From the NCBI RefSeq assembly GCF_006175945.1, contig NZ_VAJL01000001.1:3047001-3111000 (forward strand): 64,000 nt of DNA, in the 5' to 3' direction. This DNA is from Chryseobacterium mulctrae (GTDB lineage: Bacteria; Bacteroidota; Bacteroidia; Flavobacteriales; Weeksellaceae). Under the pieces are notes generated by a model. The model was not told the origin of the DNA and ran no database searches. It saw only the letters and a list, made by a program, of their open reading frames with translations. Positions within the stretch are counted from its first letter, which is position 1; each line of letters starts with the position of its first letter. A program made the translations under genes and the position numbers. Of this stretch, positions 19,230-27,405 are shown piece after piece.

Positions 19230-20534
19230 ATGGCAACTGTTAGTTATTTTTTACGCACAAAGTCCGTAAATTCAAAAATACAAGTACAATTATCTGTTTC
19301 AAGAGACATAAGGCTAAGAACATCAACAGAATTAATTATAAATTCTATTGATTGGAGTACAGATACAAAATTCCCCAAACAGAATAATCCCGGAAACAAA
19401 AATCTAGCTAAACAATTGCGAGAATTATCAAACAACATTCTAAACGAATATAATTCCGATTTTGCAAATGGAGTAATTTTAGATAATAATTGGTTGAAAG
19501 AAAAAATAGATTCGTTTTTCAATCGTATTGAGGTGAAATTAGATGATTCTGTATTTCTTAATTATCTGCAGAACTTTACAGATTTTAAAAGAGATACAGC
19601 ATCCTACACCGTTTGCACTTTAAGAAAGTACAATAATCTAAAAGACCGTTTTTCGCAATACCAAAAAAAGAAAAAGAAAATCTTTTTAATTCAGGATATT
19701 GGAGCAAAAACGTTGATAGATTTTAAAAATTACCTGATTGCAGATTGCGACCTTATGGAAACCACGGCTGTAAGATTTATCAAAAATCTAAAGACCGTAA
19801 TCTTTGATGCAGAACAGAACGGAAAAAAAATACATTATCAGATCCGGGGATTCAGCACAGGCACAACCAATACAGAGTACAAAGTGTTTTTATCGTTTCA
19901 TGAAATTGAAAGAATTAAAGATATTCAAACCATCAATACAGATTGGAGTATTGCAAAAGATTGGTTGGTTTTAGGCTGTTATTTAGGTCAAAGAGCATCC
20001 GATTTATTAAGAATGACCAAACGAATGATTTACACCAAAACAGACAGCGATGGCAATTCATTTAGATTTTTAGAAATTAAACAGCAAAAGACAGGCGAAA
20101 AAGTCGTTATCCCTTTACACGATGAGGTAGAAACGATATTACATAAATACAATGGAGATTTTCCGCCAATATTCGCAAATAACTTTGATTCAAACGCTGT
20201 ACTGTTTAACCGTCACATTAAAAAAGTTTGTGAACTGGCAGGAATCAACGAAATGATAAAAGGAAAAGTCTACAACGAAGAAAAGAAGAAAAATGAAATT
20301 GTAGAAACCGAAAAATTTAATCTTGTAAGTTCTCATGCATGCAGACGGTCTTTCAGTACAAATTTTTACGGAAATAAAATGTTTACCACACCTCAGCTGA
20401 TGAGCATTACAGGACATAAAACAGAATCTATGTTTCTCAATTATATTGGTAAAACTGCGGACGATTGGGCAATGCAGACGGCTAAAACATTTAAAGAGTT
20501 ATCTAACAAAAAATATCTTAATTGTAAATATTAA
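19230..20534 (+). CDS. Tyrosine recombinase/integrase
   Basis: 434 residues. The N-terminal SAM-like arm-binding and core-binding region (about 1-215) is of the type usual in Bacteroidota integrases. The catalytic domain follows from about 225. The first catalytic Arg is in LGCYLGQRASDLLRMT, the Lys in IKQQKTGEKVVIPL, H-x-x-R in SSHACRRSFSTNF, then GHKTESMFLNYIG with the last His and nucleophile Tyr. All five key residues are present, so it should be active. It lies 181 bp inside attL and probably inserts and excises the element at tRNA-Cys. Confidence 0.93.
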   Translation: MATVSYFLRTKSVNSKIQVQLSVSRDIRLRTSTELIINSIDWSTDTKFPKQNNPGNKNLAKQLRELSNNILNEYNSDFANGVILDNNWLKEKIDSFFNRIEVKLDDSVFLNYLQNFTDFKRDTASYTVCTLRKYNNLKDRFSQYQKKKKKIFLIQDIGAKTLIDFKNYLIADCDLMETTAVRFIKNLKTVIFDAEQNGKKIHYQIRGFSTGTTNTEYKVFLSFHEIERIKDIQTINTDWSIAKDWLVLGCYLGQRASDLLRMTKRMIYTKTDSDGNSFRFLEIKQQKTGEKVVIPLHDEVETILHKYNGDFPPIFANNFDSNAVLFNRHIKKVCELAGINEMIKGKVYNEEKKKNEIVETEKFNLVSSHACRRSFSTNFYGNKMFTTPQLMSITGHKTESMFLNYIGKTADDWAMQTAKTFKELSNKKYLNCKY

Positions 20535-20538
20535 CATC

Positions 20539-21012
20539 ATGAATAACAAATCTAAAGAAACAATATCATTAAGTGGGACAGGGAATATTGATGTAATAAA
20601 ATTTAATGGATGTTATGAGACATTTGCACTGCATATTGAGCTGTCTTGCATTCAAATTAATTTCTATCCCTGTAAATATAATTTGATTAATCGTGAAGAT
20701 GTTAGAAACTTTTTTGATACGGAAACTATTGCCTTAAAAGAAATTCGAGAGGGATATATAAGTAAGTATCAGATAAATGCAATTATTGAAATATCTTCCA
20801 TTATTCCGGACGCCAAACTTTTATATGAAATAGGAAGTATTAGCGAAAACGAATTTATGGAAATTTTTATTTCCGTAAGATCTACTTTTCACAGGAAGTT
20901 TAATGCGTTGAAAAAGTCATATATTAAAAGACAAATACAAGAAAAAGGAATTAATAAAAATGGTTTGTCAAAACTTAGAGCAAAAATGATGATACTGCAA
21001 TCTGAGAATTAA
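20539..21012 (+). CDS. Unknown protein, element cargo
   Basis: 157 residues from ATG 20539 (four bases after the integrase stop). I do not recognise a family. No signal peptide or membrane segment. The N-terminal half is beta-rich (ETISLSGTGNIDVIKFNG), and the C-terminal 60 residues are lysine-rich and probably helical (FHRKFNALKKSYIKRQ). Only 2 bp separate it from the next gene, so the two are probably one unit, possibly read through from the integrase. A longer in-frame start inside the integrase gene exists but looks unlikely. Confidence 0.6.
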   Translation: MNNKSKETISLSGTGNIDVIKFNGCYETFALHIELSCIQINFYPCKYNLINREDVRNFFDTETIALKEIREGYISKYQINAIIEISSIIPDAKLLYEIGSISENEFMEIFISVRSTFHRKFNALKKSYIKRQIQEKGINKNGLSKLRAKMMILQSEN

Positions 21013-21014
21013 AT

Positions 21015-21704
21015 ATGAAAGTTCCAATATACTTTAATTTAGATAAACTTGAGAGAGAATATTTAATAGATTTTATGGATCTAAAAAAAAATGATCCCAA
21101 ATTGGATTTTCTTACTTATTTAGACTCATTATCAGAAATTTATTTCGACATTCACTCTCAAATGAGTGTAATTACGCACAATGAAGAAATATTAATAGAA
21201 TCACTAGAAAAATATTTTAATGATAAAGAGTTCGATGATTATATTTTTACGAATTTTGGTTTTGAGATTGTCGATTTTCAAAAATCAAACCAAAAGATTA
21301 AGGAGGAAAATTTATTTGGGAGCTTTGTTAGATATAAAATATTTGAAATTGCATTTGGAATACGTTTAGTGACTGATGATATCTACAGGTTTATTCTAAA
21401 CGAGATTTTAAAATTACAAATAACTCACACTAAAAAAGAACTGCAAAAAATAAAAACATTGTCAAACCCTAAAAAACTTGCACTATTACAGGAGTTAGGA
21501 ATATTTGACTTGCCTATTATGCAAAACTTAACTGATGACAAACAAAATGAAATAGTAGCACTTTTGTTGGATGCAGATAAAACCGAGTTTGTTTATAAAA
21601 ATAGATTAAATATTAATTCTAAAAACCCATCTTATCAAACTGATAAATATACTTCTTACCAACATCTAGAAAGTATGAAGCAGTTATTAGATGACATGAA
21701 ATAA
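21015..21704 (+). CDS. Unknown protein, element cargo
   Basis: 229 residues, acidic and largely helical by composition, without signal or membrane segments. I recognise no motif. The segment ELQKIKTLSNPKKLALLQELGIFDLP (about residues 138-163) resembles a helical region common in small bacteroidete element proteins next to integrases, but no function is known to me. The start overlaps a good position 2 bp after the previous stop. A minor product of cargo type (possibly defence) is only a guess from the position between integrase and excisionase. Confidence 0.6.
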   Translation: MKVPIYFNLDKLEREYLIDFMDLKKNDPKLDFLTYLDSLSEIYFDIHSQMSVITHNEEILIESLEKYFNDKEFDDYIFTNFGFEIVDFQKSNQKIKEENLFGSFVRYKIFEIAFGIRLVTDDIYRFILNEILKLQITHTKKELQKIKTLSNPKKLALLQELGIFDLPIMQNLTDDKQNEIVALLLDADKTEFVYKNRLNINSKNPSYQTDKYTSYQHLESMKQLLDDMK

Positions 21705-21812
21705 AACACCATTCAATAAACAATGGGAGTTAAATGGGAGTGTTTTTGCACTCCCTTATTTTTTTATAAAAAGATATTTGCAGTAATAATTAACAAACAA
21801 AAATTATTGCAA

Positions 21813-22097
21813 ATGAGTACAATCCAATTTATCGGAACAAATCCGACCGACCTCATCGCAGAATTAAAAAATACTTTAATTCCCGAACTTACGGAAAAAT
21901 TATCCGTACAATTCCAGCCCAAAGTACCAACGGAATATCTTACACGTTCCGAAGTCTGCAAACTTTTAAAAATCGACCTATCCACGTTGCACCGTTGGAG
22001 AAAGGATAAAACTATTCCGAGTTACGGAATGGGAAACCGTGTATACTTCAAACGTAATGAAGTAGAGCAGATTATTAACCAAAACAAATTGAGTTAA
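21813..22097 (+). CDS. MerR/excisionase-like helix-turn-helix protein
   Basis: 94 residues from ATG 21813 (in-frame codons before it have no ATG support). The C-terminal half is an HTH_17-type domain: EYLTRSEVCKLLKIDLSTLHRW, then the wing RKDKTIPSYGMGNRVYFKRNEVEQ. Proteins of this kind in Bacteroidota elements act as excisionase or as replication/transfer regulators. It starts a second gene cluster with the 22100 gene 2 bp behind it. Confidence 0.85.
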   Translation: MSTIQFIGTNPTDLIAELKNTLIPELTEKLSVQFQPKVPTEYLTRSEVCKLLKIDLSTLHRWRKDKTIPSYGMGNRVYFKRNEVEQIINQNKLS

Positions 22098-22099
22098 TT

Positions 22100-22540
22100 A
22101 TGAAAACGGCAACCACTTACGCACCCGACCATTACGGAATGATTTACAAACTCGATGAGGTTAAAAAATCATTCAGACAATACAAGTTATCTAAATATGA
22201 AAAGATAGCATTTTCCGACATGGTAAGAACCGAAAAAAATAACGGTTACAATTCTACAACAGGAGCAGAAACCCTTTTTAAAATCCGAGATACATCCAAT
22301 TGGAGCAAATGCACCATTACGGGATTGCGACCAGCTGGAGTACCAGGATTTTATTATGCGGATTTGAAAGTAAAAGATAAAAAATCTTTGTTTGTTGCGT
22401 TTGTTCCCGAAGATGGAGAAAAAATTTACATCCGCATTTGTCCGCAGTTCTACCCATTTAACGCCACAGACCGCACCCGAATAGTAAGAAAAATAATAAA
22501 TGTAATGCAAAGCCATATCGACAAAAAAGGGAACGATTAA
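22100..22540 (+). CDS. Unknown element protein
   Basis: 146 residues, basic at the C-terminus (RTRIVRKIINVMQSHIDKKGND). No family recognised, no export signal. Two aromatic-rich segments (GVPGFYYADLKVKDK, KIYIRICPQFYPF) suggest a small beta-containing fold. It is 2 bp downstream of the HTH gene and its stop codon lies inside the terminator hairpin, so the pair forms a closed two-gene operon. Confidence 0.65.
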   Translation: MKTATTYAPDHYGMIYKLDEVKKSFRQYKLSKYEKIAFSDMVRTEKNNGYNSTTGAETLFKIRDTSNWSKCTITGLRPAGVPGFYYADLKVKDKKSLFVAFVPEDGEKIYIRICPQFYPFNATDRTRIVRKIINVMQSHIDKKGND

Positions 22541-22553
22541 AACCGTTCCCTTT
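22526..22553 (+). terminator. Rho-independent terminator overlapping a stop codon
   Basis: Stem AAAGGGAACG / CGTTCCCTTT (22526-22535, 22544-22553). The stop codon TAA (22538-22540) lies in the loop. Confidence 0.75.
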
Positions 22554-22609
22554 GTGTTCAAAATATGCAATAGTGGCAACCATTACAATATGTCAAAGAT
22601 AGAAAAATA

Positions 22610-23956
22610 ATGCTGGATAATACGAAGTTTTTAACCTATAATCAGACAATAATTAAAAGGATGCTCCAACATTCTGATTTTGTCGTCTGCAGACCAAAAA
22701 CAAATAATTATCATTCTTTACGGCATAAAGATTTCGGAATTAAACTGAGTTTGGATTTTCGTAAGGCAGTGGAGAATGGTAATGTAATTGGATATCGACA
22801 TTTGGAACTGAATACAAGTCCGCATTACCATTTTAATAATTATCTGCATAATGGTAATGATTTCACGCCTGAAAACTGCATTAAAACAGTTATTGACATT
22901 CTTACATATCTTGGAATAGAGCCGAACGAAATGAACGCCTTTAAAGTCGTTAATATAGAATTTGGTTTGAATATCATTCCAAAAATAGATATTAAAAACC
23001 TCATCAATGGACTTTTATTTTACAAGAAAACACATTTTAAAACAGAAGTTTTCGCGTACTTCAAAAAGACAAATGCAACCAGTTACAAACAGATAAAGGC
23101 GTACGCCAAAGGTTTACAGTTTGCAGATTTTCCGCAGTATGAGATTAATGAAAATACTTTCCGTTTTGAAGTGAAGAGCAAACAGGCAAAGAATATTAAA
23201 AAATATGGAATCTGGAACGCTATCGACTTGACAAAACTAGACATTTACAAAACACTCAATCAAACATTGTTAGATGAATGGGAAAGTATTCTGCTAGTCA
23301 ACCAAATGCCGAGTTTTAGCAATCTGAAACCTGAAGAGGTACAATTTATTCAAAGTGCAAATAATGTTGATTTTTGGAATGATTTGATCACTGAAAAACA
23401 TCGTAATACTTTTGGTTTGATCAAGAGAAAATATTACAATATGTTGCAAAGAAATAGTAATCTGCACAACCTTATAAAACTGCAGATTATTGATAAACTT
23501 TTCAATTTACAAAGTAGTGCAAATTCCACACAGAAAACCACTATAAATAGGGAAAAAGATGTTTTTGAACAAATGCCTTCTACACTGATAAACTTGGAAT
23601 CTGCACCGGTTCAACAAAATATCAGCGTTAAAAATGATAAGGTAGAAAGGCGACGGAGCGATAGCGATATGCGTAAAAATATTTGCATAATTACCGGATT
23701 AGATATTTCAATGCAACGAAAAGGGAGTAAATATTTATGTGTAACCGGACTTAGATACATCGTAAAAAATAAACCTGAAGTATATGATTTATTAGTTGAA
23801 AAATATTTGACCGAAGATAAAAGAGGTGCTGATAAAGAGACGCAATTCTATTATCTGGCTCATAATATCAGAAATGCTCAAAACAATCCTAAACATAATC
23901 GCAAAAGATTTGAAAATAGGAACTATAATGATTTGCAATTGCGATTCATACTATAA
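22610..23956 (+). CDS. Putative replication initiator, filamentous-phage gpII-like
   Basis: 448 residues. Order of features recalls gene II-type (Phage_CRI) rolling-circle replication proteins: AFKVVNIEFGLNI at about residue 107 corresponds to the family's RID-F strand. Then comes KTEVFAYFKKTNATSYKQIKAYAK (about 145-170), and NTFRFEVKSKQAKNIKKYGI corresponds to the VRFEARIK-type segment. A C-terminal tail (about 330-448) contains RRRSDSDMRKN and may bind DNA. Catalytic residues could not be fixed with confidence. A Rep protein in an integrated element suggests a circular replicating form after excision. Confidence 0.45.
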   Translation: MLDNTKFLTYNQTIIKRMLQHSDFVVCRPKTNNYHSLRHKDFGIKLSLDFRKAVENGNVIGYRHLELNTSPHYHFNNYLHNGNDFTPENCIKTVIDILTYLGIEPNEMNAFKVVNIEFGLNIIPKIDIKNLINGLLFYKKTHFKTEVFAYFKKTNATSYKQIKAYAKGLQFADFPQYEINENTFRFEVKSKQAKNIKKYGIWNAIDLTKLDIYKTLNQTLLDEWESILLVNQMPSFSNLKPEEVQFIQSANNVDFWNDLITEKHRNTFGLIKRKYYNMLQRNSNLHNLIKLQIIDKLFNLQSSANSTQKTTINREKDVFEQMPSTLINLESAPVQQNISVKNDKVERRRSDSDMRKNICIITGLDISMQRKGSKYLCVTGLRYIVKNKPEVYDLLVEKYLTEDKRGADKETQFYYLAHNIRNAQNNPKHNRKRFENRNYNDLQLRFIL

Positions 23957-24005
23957 AATTTGAAATATAAAACGAAAATTAAATAACAATTTAAATAAGA
24001 AATCA

Positions 24006-24578
24006 ATGAAAGATTCAAAAGAATTTATAACGGTTGTTTTATCACATGATAAAACAGGGGAATTGCAGGAAATTAAGACGATGCAAACTTTATTAGACAC
24101 CTGGAATGAAGAGATTAAAGAAATTGAAATATTCCACAAATTAGAATTTTCTGCAAGTGATATTAAAGATATTTTTTATAATAAATTTAAACCAGTGGAT
24201 TTTTTTCAAAATTATTTTTCTGCACTTCCGGAATATATGAGACAAGATATGATTCATAAAGTAATGCAAGATGTCAAAAAATTGCAGTTATCAACAAACA
24301 GAATTGTAGGAAACTACACAATAACTTCAATGATAAATTTTAATGATAAAAAAATTGTTTTGAATGATAGTTATTTTAAAAGTGTTTATGATCGCAATAC
24401 AATAACTATTAGGACGCCTGAAATGTATGCTATATATTTAAAGGCAAAGAAAGTAGAGGTTTTAGTATCGGATATTATGTCTTTTTTTGAAACGGATAAC
24501 TTTAGAGAAATATTCGATCTTGATGAGTTTACACCTAAACCAAAGTTAATAATCAATAGTTTTAACCAGAACCAATAA
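24006..24578 (+). CDS. Unknown element protein
   Basis: 190 residues, acidic, no signal peptide or membrane segment, no recognised motif. It is the last gene of the element, 49 bp after the Rep-like gene, and ends 68 bp before the right arm-type sites. The Met24006 start is followed by a plausible AT-rich leader. Function unknown. Confidence 0.6.
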   Translation: MKDSKEFITVVLSHDKTGELQEIKTMQTLLDTWNEEIKEIEIFHKLEFSASDIKDIFYNKFKPVDFFQNYFSALPEYMRQDMIHKVMQDVKKLQLSTNRIVGNYTITSMINFNDKKIVLNDSYFKSVYDRNTITIRTPEMYAIYLKAKKVEVLVSDIMSFFETDNFREIFDLDEFTPKPKLIINSFNQNQ

Positions 24579-24645
24579 AGCGATTTTTCCACGGTCAAAT
24601 TGTGTATTTTTAAGAGCAGATTAATCGACAAAACTACTGATTTGC

Positions 24646-24673
24646 AATAATGTTGACACAAATGTTGTCACAC
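24646..24673. repeat. Integrase arm-type sites, right
   Basis: 28-bp near-identical copy (one mismatch) of the tandem ATGTTGTCACA sites at 19161-19188, in the same orientation, 57 bp inside attR. Confidence 0.65.
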
Positions 24674-24683
24674 TTAAAAAACG

Positions 24684-24723
24684 AAAAACCCTAAAACATT
24701 ACTAGTGAATGAATTAGGGTTTT
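24684..24723 (-). terminator. Replacement tRNA-Cys terminator carried by the element
   Basis: AAAACCCTAA (24685-24694) pairs with TTAGGGTTTT (24714-24723). On the minus strand it lies just after tRNA-Cys and is followed by five T. It is inside the element, so insertion swaps this hairpin for the original at 19004-19034. Confidence 0.7.
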
Positions 24724-24729
24724 GTTGTG

Positions 24730-24741
24730 AGGTGCCTAGCG
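24730..24741. repeat. attR: 12-bp tRNA-Cys 3' end
   Basis: AGGTGCCTAGCG, the right half of the 12-bp direct repeat with 19037-19048. It coincides with the discriminator and acceptor stem of tRNA-Cys. Confidence 0.8.
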
Positions 24742-24800
24742 GATTCGAACCGCTGTAGATGGTGTTGCAGACCACTGCCTAGCCGCTCGGCCAAAGCACC
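24730..24800 (-). tRNA. tRNA-Cys (anticodon GCA)
   Basis: A full cloverleaf folds on the minus strand. The acceptor GGTGCTT/AGGCACC has one G-T pair, the anticodon loop is CTGCAAC with GCA, the T arm is AGCGG-TTCGAAT-CCGCT, and the discriminator base is U73 as expected for tRNA-Cys. CCA is not encoded. The 3' end is the attachment site of the element; the right junction leaves the tRNA intact. It lies downstream of the RDD gene remnant on the same strand and may be cotranscribed with it. Confidence 0.95.
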
Positions 24801-24849
24801 ATTTTTAGGTGGTGCAAATATAGGAAAATTATAATGTTCTCCAAATTTT

Positions 24850-25359
24850 TTACGCAATTTCTTTTAATCCGATGTTGTCAATTTCGTTCTTGGTCTGTCT
24901 TTCAGCCTGATAATTTTTAATGTTGATGACCCTGGTGTCGCTCCAGCTGTCGTGCCATCCGTTTTCTCCAAAAAAAGATAATGCATCAAAAGGAACCAAT
25001 CGTATAATGTTTCTCATAAAATAATCACTCAAAGTAGGTTCATTCCCATCTGTCATGATCACTTTTGTTCCGGTAATGTATTTTCCGAGACTTCTTCCTT
25101 TGGTAAAATATTAAATTAAAAAAATATAAAAGAAAAATATAATACTAGTAATGATAATATCGGCAACTCTTCCCAATTCGGCTAATTGATCAAAGAATTT
25201 GGTGAAATAATACATTCCAAACATTCCATCAAGAATACCCCCTAAAAGTCCTAAGGCGAAAAAAATGAAATTAAATGCAATTCTGTCAACTAAAATATTA
25301 GCGAATCTCATCCCCTTTGTTGCTCTGTGTCTGTCGATAATCTGTAAATATTTTCTCAT
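24850..25359 (-). pseudogene. RDD family membrane protein, interrupted by an in-frame TAA
   Basis: One continuous frame of 170 codons with a single internal stop (TAA at 25111-25113). The first part (MRKYLQIIDRHRATKGMRFANILVDR, then two hydrophobic helices) is an RDD N-terminus; LVDR holds the signature. After the stop the frame continues YFTKGRSLGKYITGTKVIMT, the conserved RDD centre, and ends NIGLKEIA. A GAA-to-TAA change would explain it. The membrane helices lie before the stop and the conserved loop after it, so the product is probably inactive unless the stop is read through or is a sequence error. Confidence 0.8.
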
Positions 25360-25380
25360 AGTTATGTTAGTTTTTTTAGT

Positions 25381-26742
25381 TTAAAATCCTTTTAAGGTAA
25401 ATCTCAAATTTGCATTCGTATCAATTACAGCTGTAATTCCGGAGTCATTTAAAAGAATTTGATGAGGTTTCAAATTAAAAACTTTACCGCTCATTTTTAA
25501 TCCTTTGTAATATTCTTTATTAAATGCTTCCTCGATGCTTTTCTTTGATGATGTTTCAAGTTCACTTGTGGGAATTCCGTATTCATCTTCAATCATCTTT
25601 ACAATTTTTCCTTTGAAAAGAGAAGTTGCCAATTTTTGAAGAATGTTAGATGTTTTAAGCTTAAATTTTGTGTCTGAAAGCACTATCTTTTTCTTAGTTT
25701 CATCATAAACAGGAATCCCTGAAATAAAAGACGTTCCATTCACATAACCTTCTGTATCGGCTTCTATCATAATACGGTTGGCTTCTCCATACACTTTGAT
25801 ATCCGTAATTTTAACTTTAGAATTTCTGACATCGAACTCTTTATTTAAAAATGTTTTTTTTGCGATACCAGTAGCTTCAGAGAAAGGAATATTCGCAGTG
25901 GTCTGCAATACAAACTGATCGGCCAAAAGCGGAATAAAATTAAAATTCATCACCGCTTTTACAGGTTGAGAAGATTCTGGTTTTGTTCCGGTATACGTTT
26001 CTGAAAAAATATCGATACCGATATTGGTGTCAATTTGATTTCCGTAAAATTTAAGCGGAGTTATATTAACGTTGATAGGAGTTATTTTCAACCAAGTATT
26101 GTATTCCTCTGAAATATTGAAAGGTTGAGAAAAAGCGTTCCACGCTAAAACTGCATACTGCTGAAAATTGAGCTGAGCAGCCATTTGCTGATCAATGGTT
26201 TTAGAGAATTTGTATTGCTGTTCTTTCAGGCTTTTTTCAACCAAAGAAGTAATTGGGATTTTAATTTTTCCAAAATCTAAAACAGGTTTTTTCACCCATT
26301 TAAAACCCATTGGTTGTGTAAAAGTGCTTACCGTCCAGTTATTTTTAAAACTTAAAGCTGTTTTAAAATACATTACGGTTTCAAAAGTGGTCTCTTGATA
26401 GGTGTAAACTCCTAAAGTTCCTATGCCTTTTTCTGCCCAGATTTTTAAAGGAACTTCAATCGCAATATTTTGATTGGCATCTCCAACTAATCGTATTGGT
26501 CGGGTTTTCCAGACTTTTACTTTAAACTGATCATTGTCGTTATCGGTATAAGAATCATCCTGAAAGATCATATCTTTTACCGAAGCATTAATCATATTAC
26601 TGATTTCCGATAACGGAATAGTTACCGGCATTGTAATGCTCGATTTTATTTTCGGAAAATTGTAAATAGCATCACCTGAAGTATTGTTTTGTCCAAAAAT
26701 ACTGATAGAAAACAATAGAAATAATATTTTAAATACCTTCAC
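25381..26742 (-). CDS. DUF4403 family exported protein
   Basis: 453 residues. Signal peptide (about 1-18, ending IFGQ). The rest matches the bacteroidete DUF4403 pattern: an N-terminal IPLSEISNMINASV, a middle QYAVLAWNAFSQPFNI, LKITPINVNITPLKF and a C-terminal repeat of the same fold. Length is normal. Predicted periplasmic or outer-membrane-associated, lipid-binding-like (tubular lipid-binding fold has been suggested for related domains; that is inference). It sits 26 bp after folB and 21 bp before the RDD remnant. Confidence 0.75.
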   Translation of the reverse strand: MKVFKILFLLFSISIFGQNNTSGDAIYNFPKIKSSITMPVTIPLSEISNMINASVKDMIFQDDSYTDNDNDQFKVKVWKTRPIRLVGDANQNIAIEVPLKIWAEKGIGTLGVYTYQETTFETVMYFKTALSFKNNWTVSTFTQPMGFKWVKKPVLDFGKIKIPITSLVEKSLKEQQYKFSKTIDQQMAAQLNFQQYAVLAWNAFSQPFNISEEYNTWLKITPINVNITPLKFYGNQIDTNIGIDIFSETYTGTKPESSQPVKAVMNFNFIPLLADQFVLQTTANIPFSEATGIAKKTFLNKEFDVRNSKVKITDIKVYGEANRIMIEADTEGYVNGTSFISGIPVYDETKKKIVLSDTKFKLKTSNILQKLATSLFKGKIVKMIEDEYGIPTSELETSSKKSIEEAFNKEYYKGLKMSGKVFNLKPHQILLNDSGITAVIDTNANLRFTLKGF

Positions 26743-26768
26743 TGTGTTTTGATTTTTAAAATTGAAAA

Positions 26769-27152
26769 TTACTCATTTTCTGTAATTCCGCCTAATAAAA
26801 AACTTTTTTCAAGCTCAATACTTGCACCTTTCATTTCACCTTTCATTGGCGGACTTGTTTTGGTAATTCTTAATTTGATGTAAGAAATCTGACTGAATTT
26901 TTCGTTCATTTTAGTAATGATTCTTCCCGCAACGTGCTCCAACAATTTAGACTGAATCTTCATCTCGTCATGAATGATCTCATTAATATCTGCGTAACTG
27001 ATCGTATCATTCAAATCGTCAGATTCTGCAGCATCCCACAAATCTGTATGAATTTCTGCATTTAAAATATAATAAGTTCCGATAATATTTTCTTCGGGAA
27101 GAACGCCGTGGTAAGCGTAAATTTTTACATCTTCTAAAAAGATTTTACTCAT
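26769..27152 (-). CDS. folB: Dihydroneopterin aldolase
   Basis: 127 residues. Catalyses 7,8-dihydroneopterin to 6-hydroxymethyl-dihydropterin plus glycolaldehyde in folate synthesis. Family features: FLEDVKIYAYHGVLPEE (with the active-site Tyr-His and the Glu), and SYADINEIIHDEMKIQSKLLEH, plus LRITKTSPPMKG near the end. The start at 27152 is supported by a -7 TACTTTTG on the minus strand at 27170-27177 and a -33 TTG at 27196-27198 (18-bp spacing), which rule out the longer reading frame upstream. First gene of folB-DUF4403-RDD-tRNA-Cys. Confidence 0.93.
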   Translation of the reverse strand: MSKIFLEDVKIYAYHGVLPEENIIGTYYILNAEIHTDLWDAAESDDLNDTISYADINEIIHDEMKIQSKLLEHVAGRIITKMNEKFSQISYIKLRITKTSPPMKGEMKGASIELEKSFLLGGITENE

Positions 27153-27169
27153 GATTTTATATATATAAA

Positions 27170-27198
27170 CAAAAGTATTATATTTAATAACTAAACAA
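27170..27198 (-). promoter_or_regulatory. folB promoter
   Basis: Minus-strand -33 TTG (27196-27198) and -7 TACTTTTG (27170-27177) with 18-bp spacing, 17 bp before the folB start. It overlaps the leader of the divergent peptide gene at 27210. Confidence 0.6.
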
Positions 27199-27209
27199 AT
27201 CAAATAAAT

Positions 27210-27401
27210 ATGAAAAATCTAAAAAAATTAAACAGAGGAGAATTGAAAGCTATTAATGGTGGTGCAGTTTGCAACGCAAATTGTCCTCCCGGACCATACG
27301 GACCCGGTCCTGGTTTTCCAAGTTCATGCGAAGCGTTTCATGCTTTACCAGAATGTTGTAAGTCTAAAGTTTTAGTACACGCAGACTGTTTTCCTCGTTA
27401 A
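27210..27401 (+). CDS. Double-glycine-leader Cys-rich peptide (bacteriocin-like)
   Basis: 63 residues. The first 18 (MKNLKKLNRGELKAINGG) are a classic double-glycine leader of the ComC/bacteriocin-like type common in Chryseobacterium. Cleavage after GG would release a 45-residue core, AVCNANCPPGPYGPGPGFPS and onward, with six cysteines (21, 25, 40, 49, 50, 60) and a Pro-Gly-rich turn. Such peptides are exported by peptidase-containing ABC transporters, but none is encoded nearby. Activity (antimicrobial or signalling) is inferred only from the leader. No canonical TAnnTTTG box is visible on this strand, since the leader overlaps the folB promoter. Confidence 0.75.
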   Translation: MKNLKKLNRGELKAINGGAVCNANCPPGPYGPGPGFPSSCEAFHALPECCKSKVLVHADCFPR

Positions 27402-27405
27402 AAAA

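Larger units (their letters stand above)
19037..24741. mobile_element. 5.7-kb integrative element in the 3' end of tRNA-Cys
   Basis: Bounded by a 12-bp direct repeat AGGTGCCTAGCG (19037-19048 and 24730-24741). The right copy is the 3' end of an intact tRNA-Cys gene; the left copy is a duplicated fragment next to the ancestral terminator. Contents from left: arm-type sites, tyrosine integrase, two unknown genes, an excisionase-like HTH, an unknown gene, a Rep-like protein, an unknown gene, arm-type sites, and a replacement terminator. No conjugation or capsid genes are visible, so it would be an integrative mobilisable element, phage satellite or plasmid-like element needing help for transfer. 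Confidence 0.88.
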
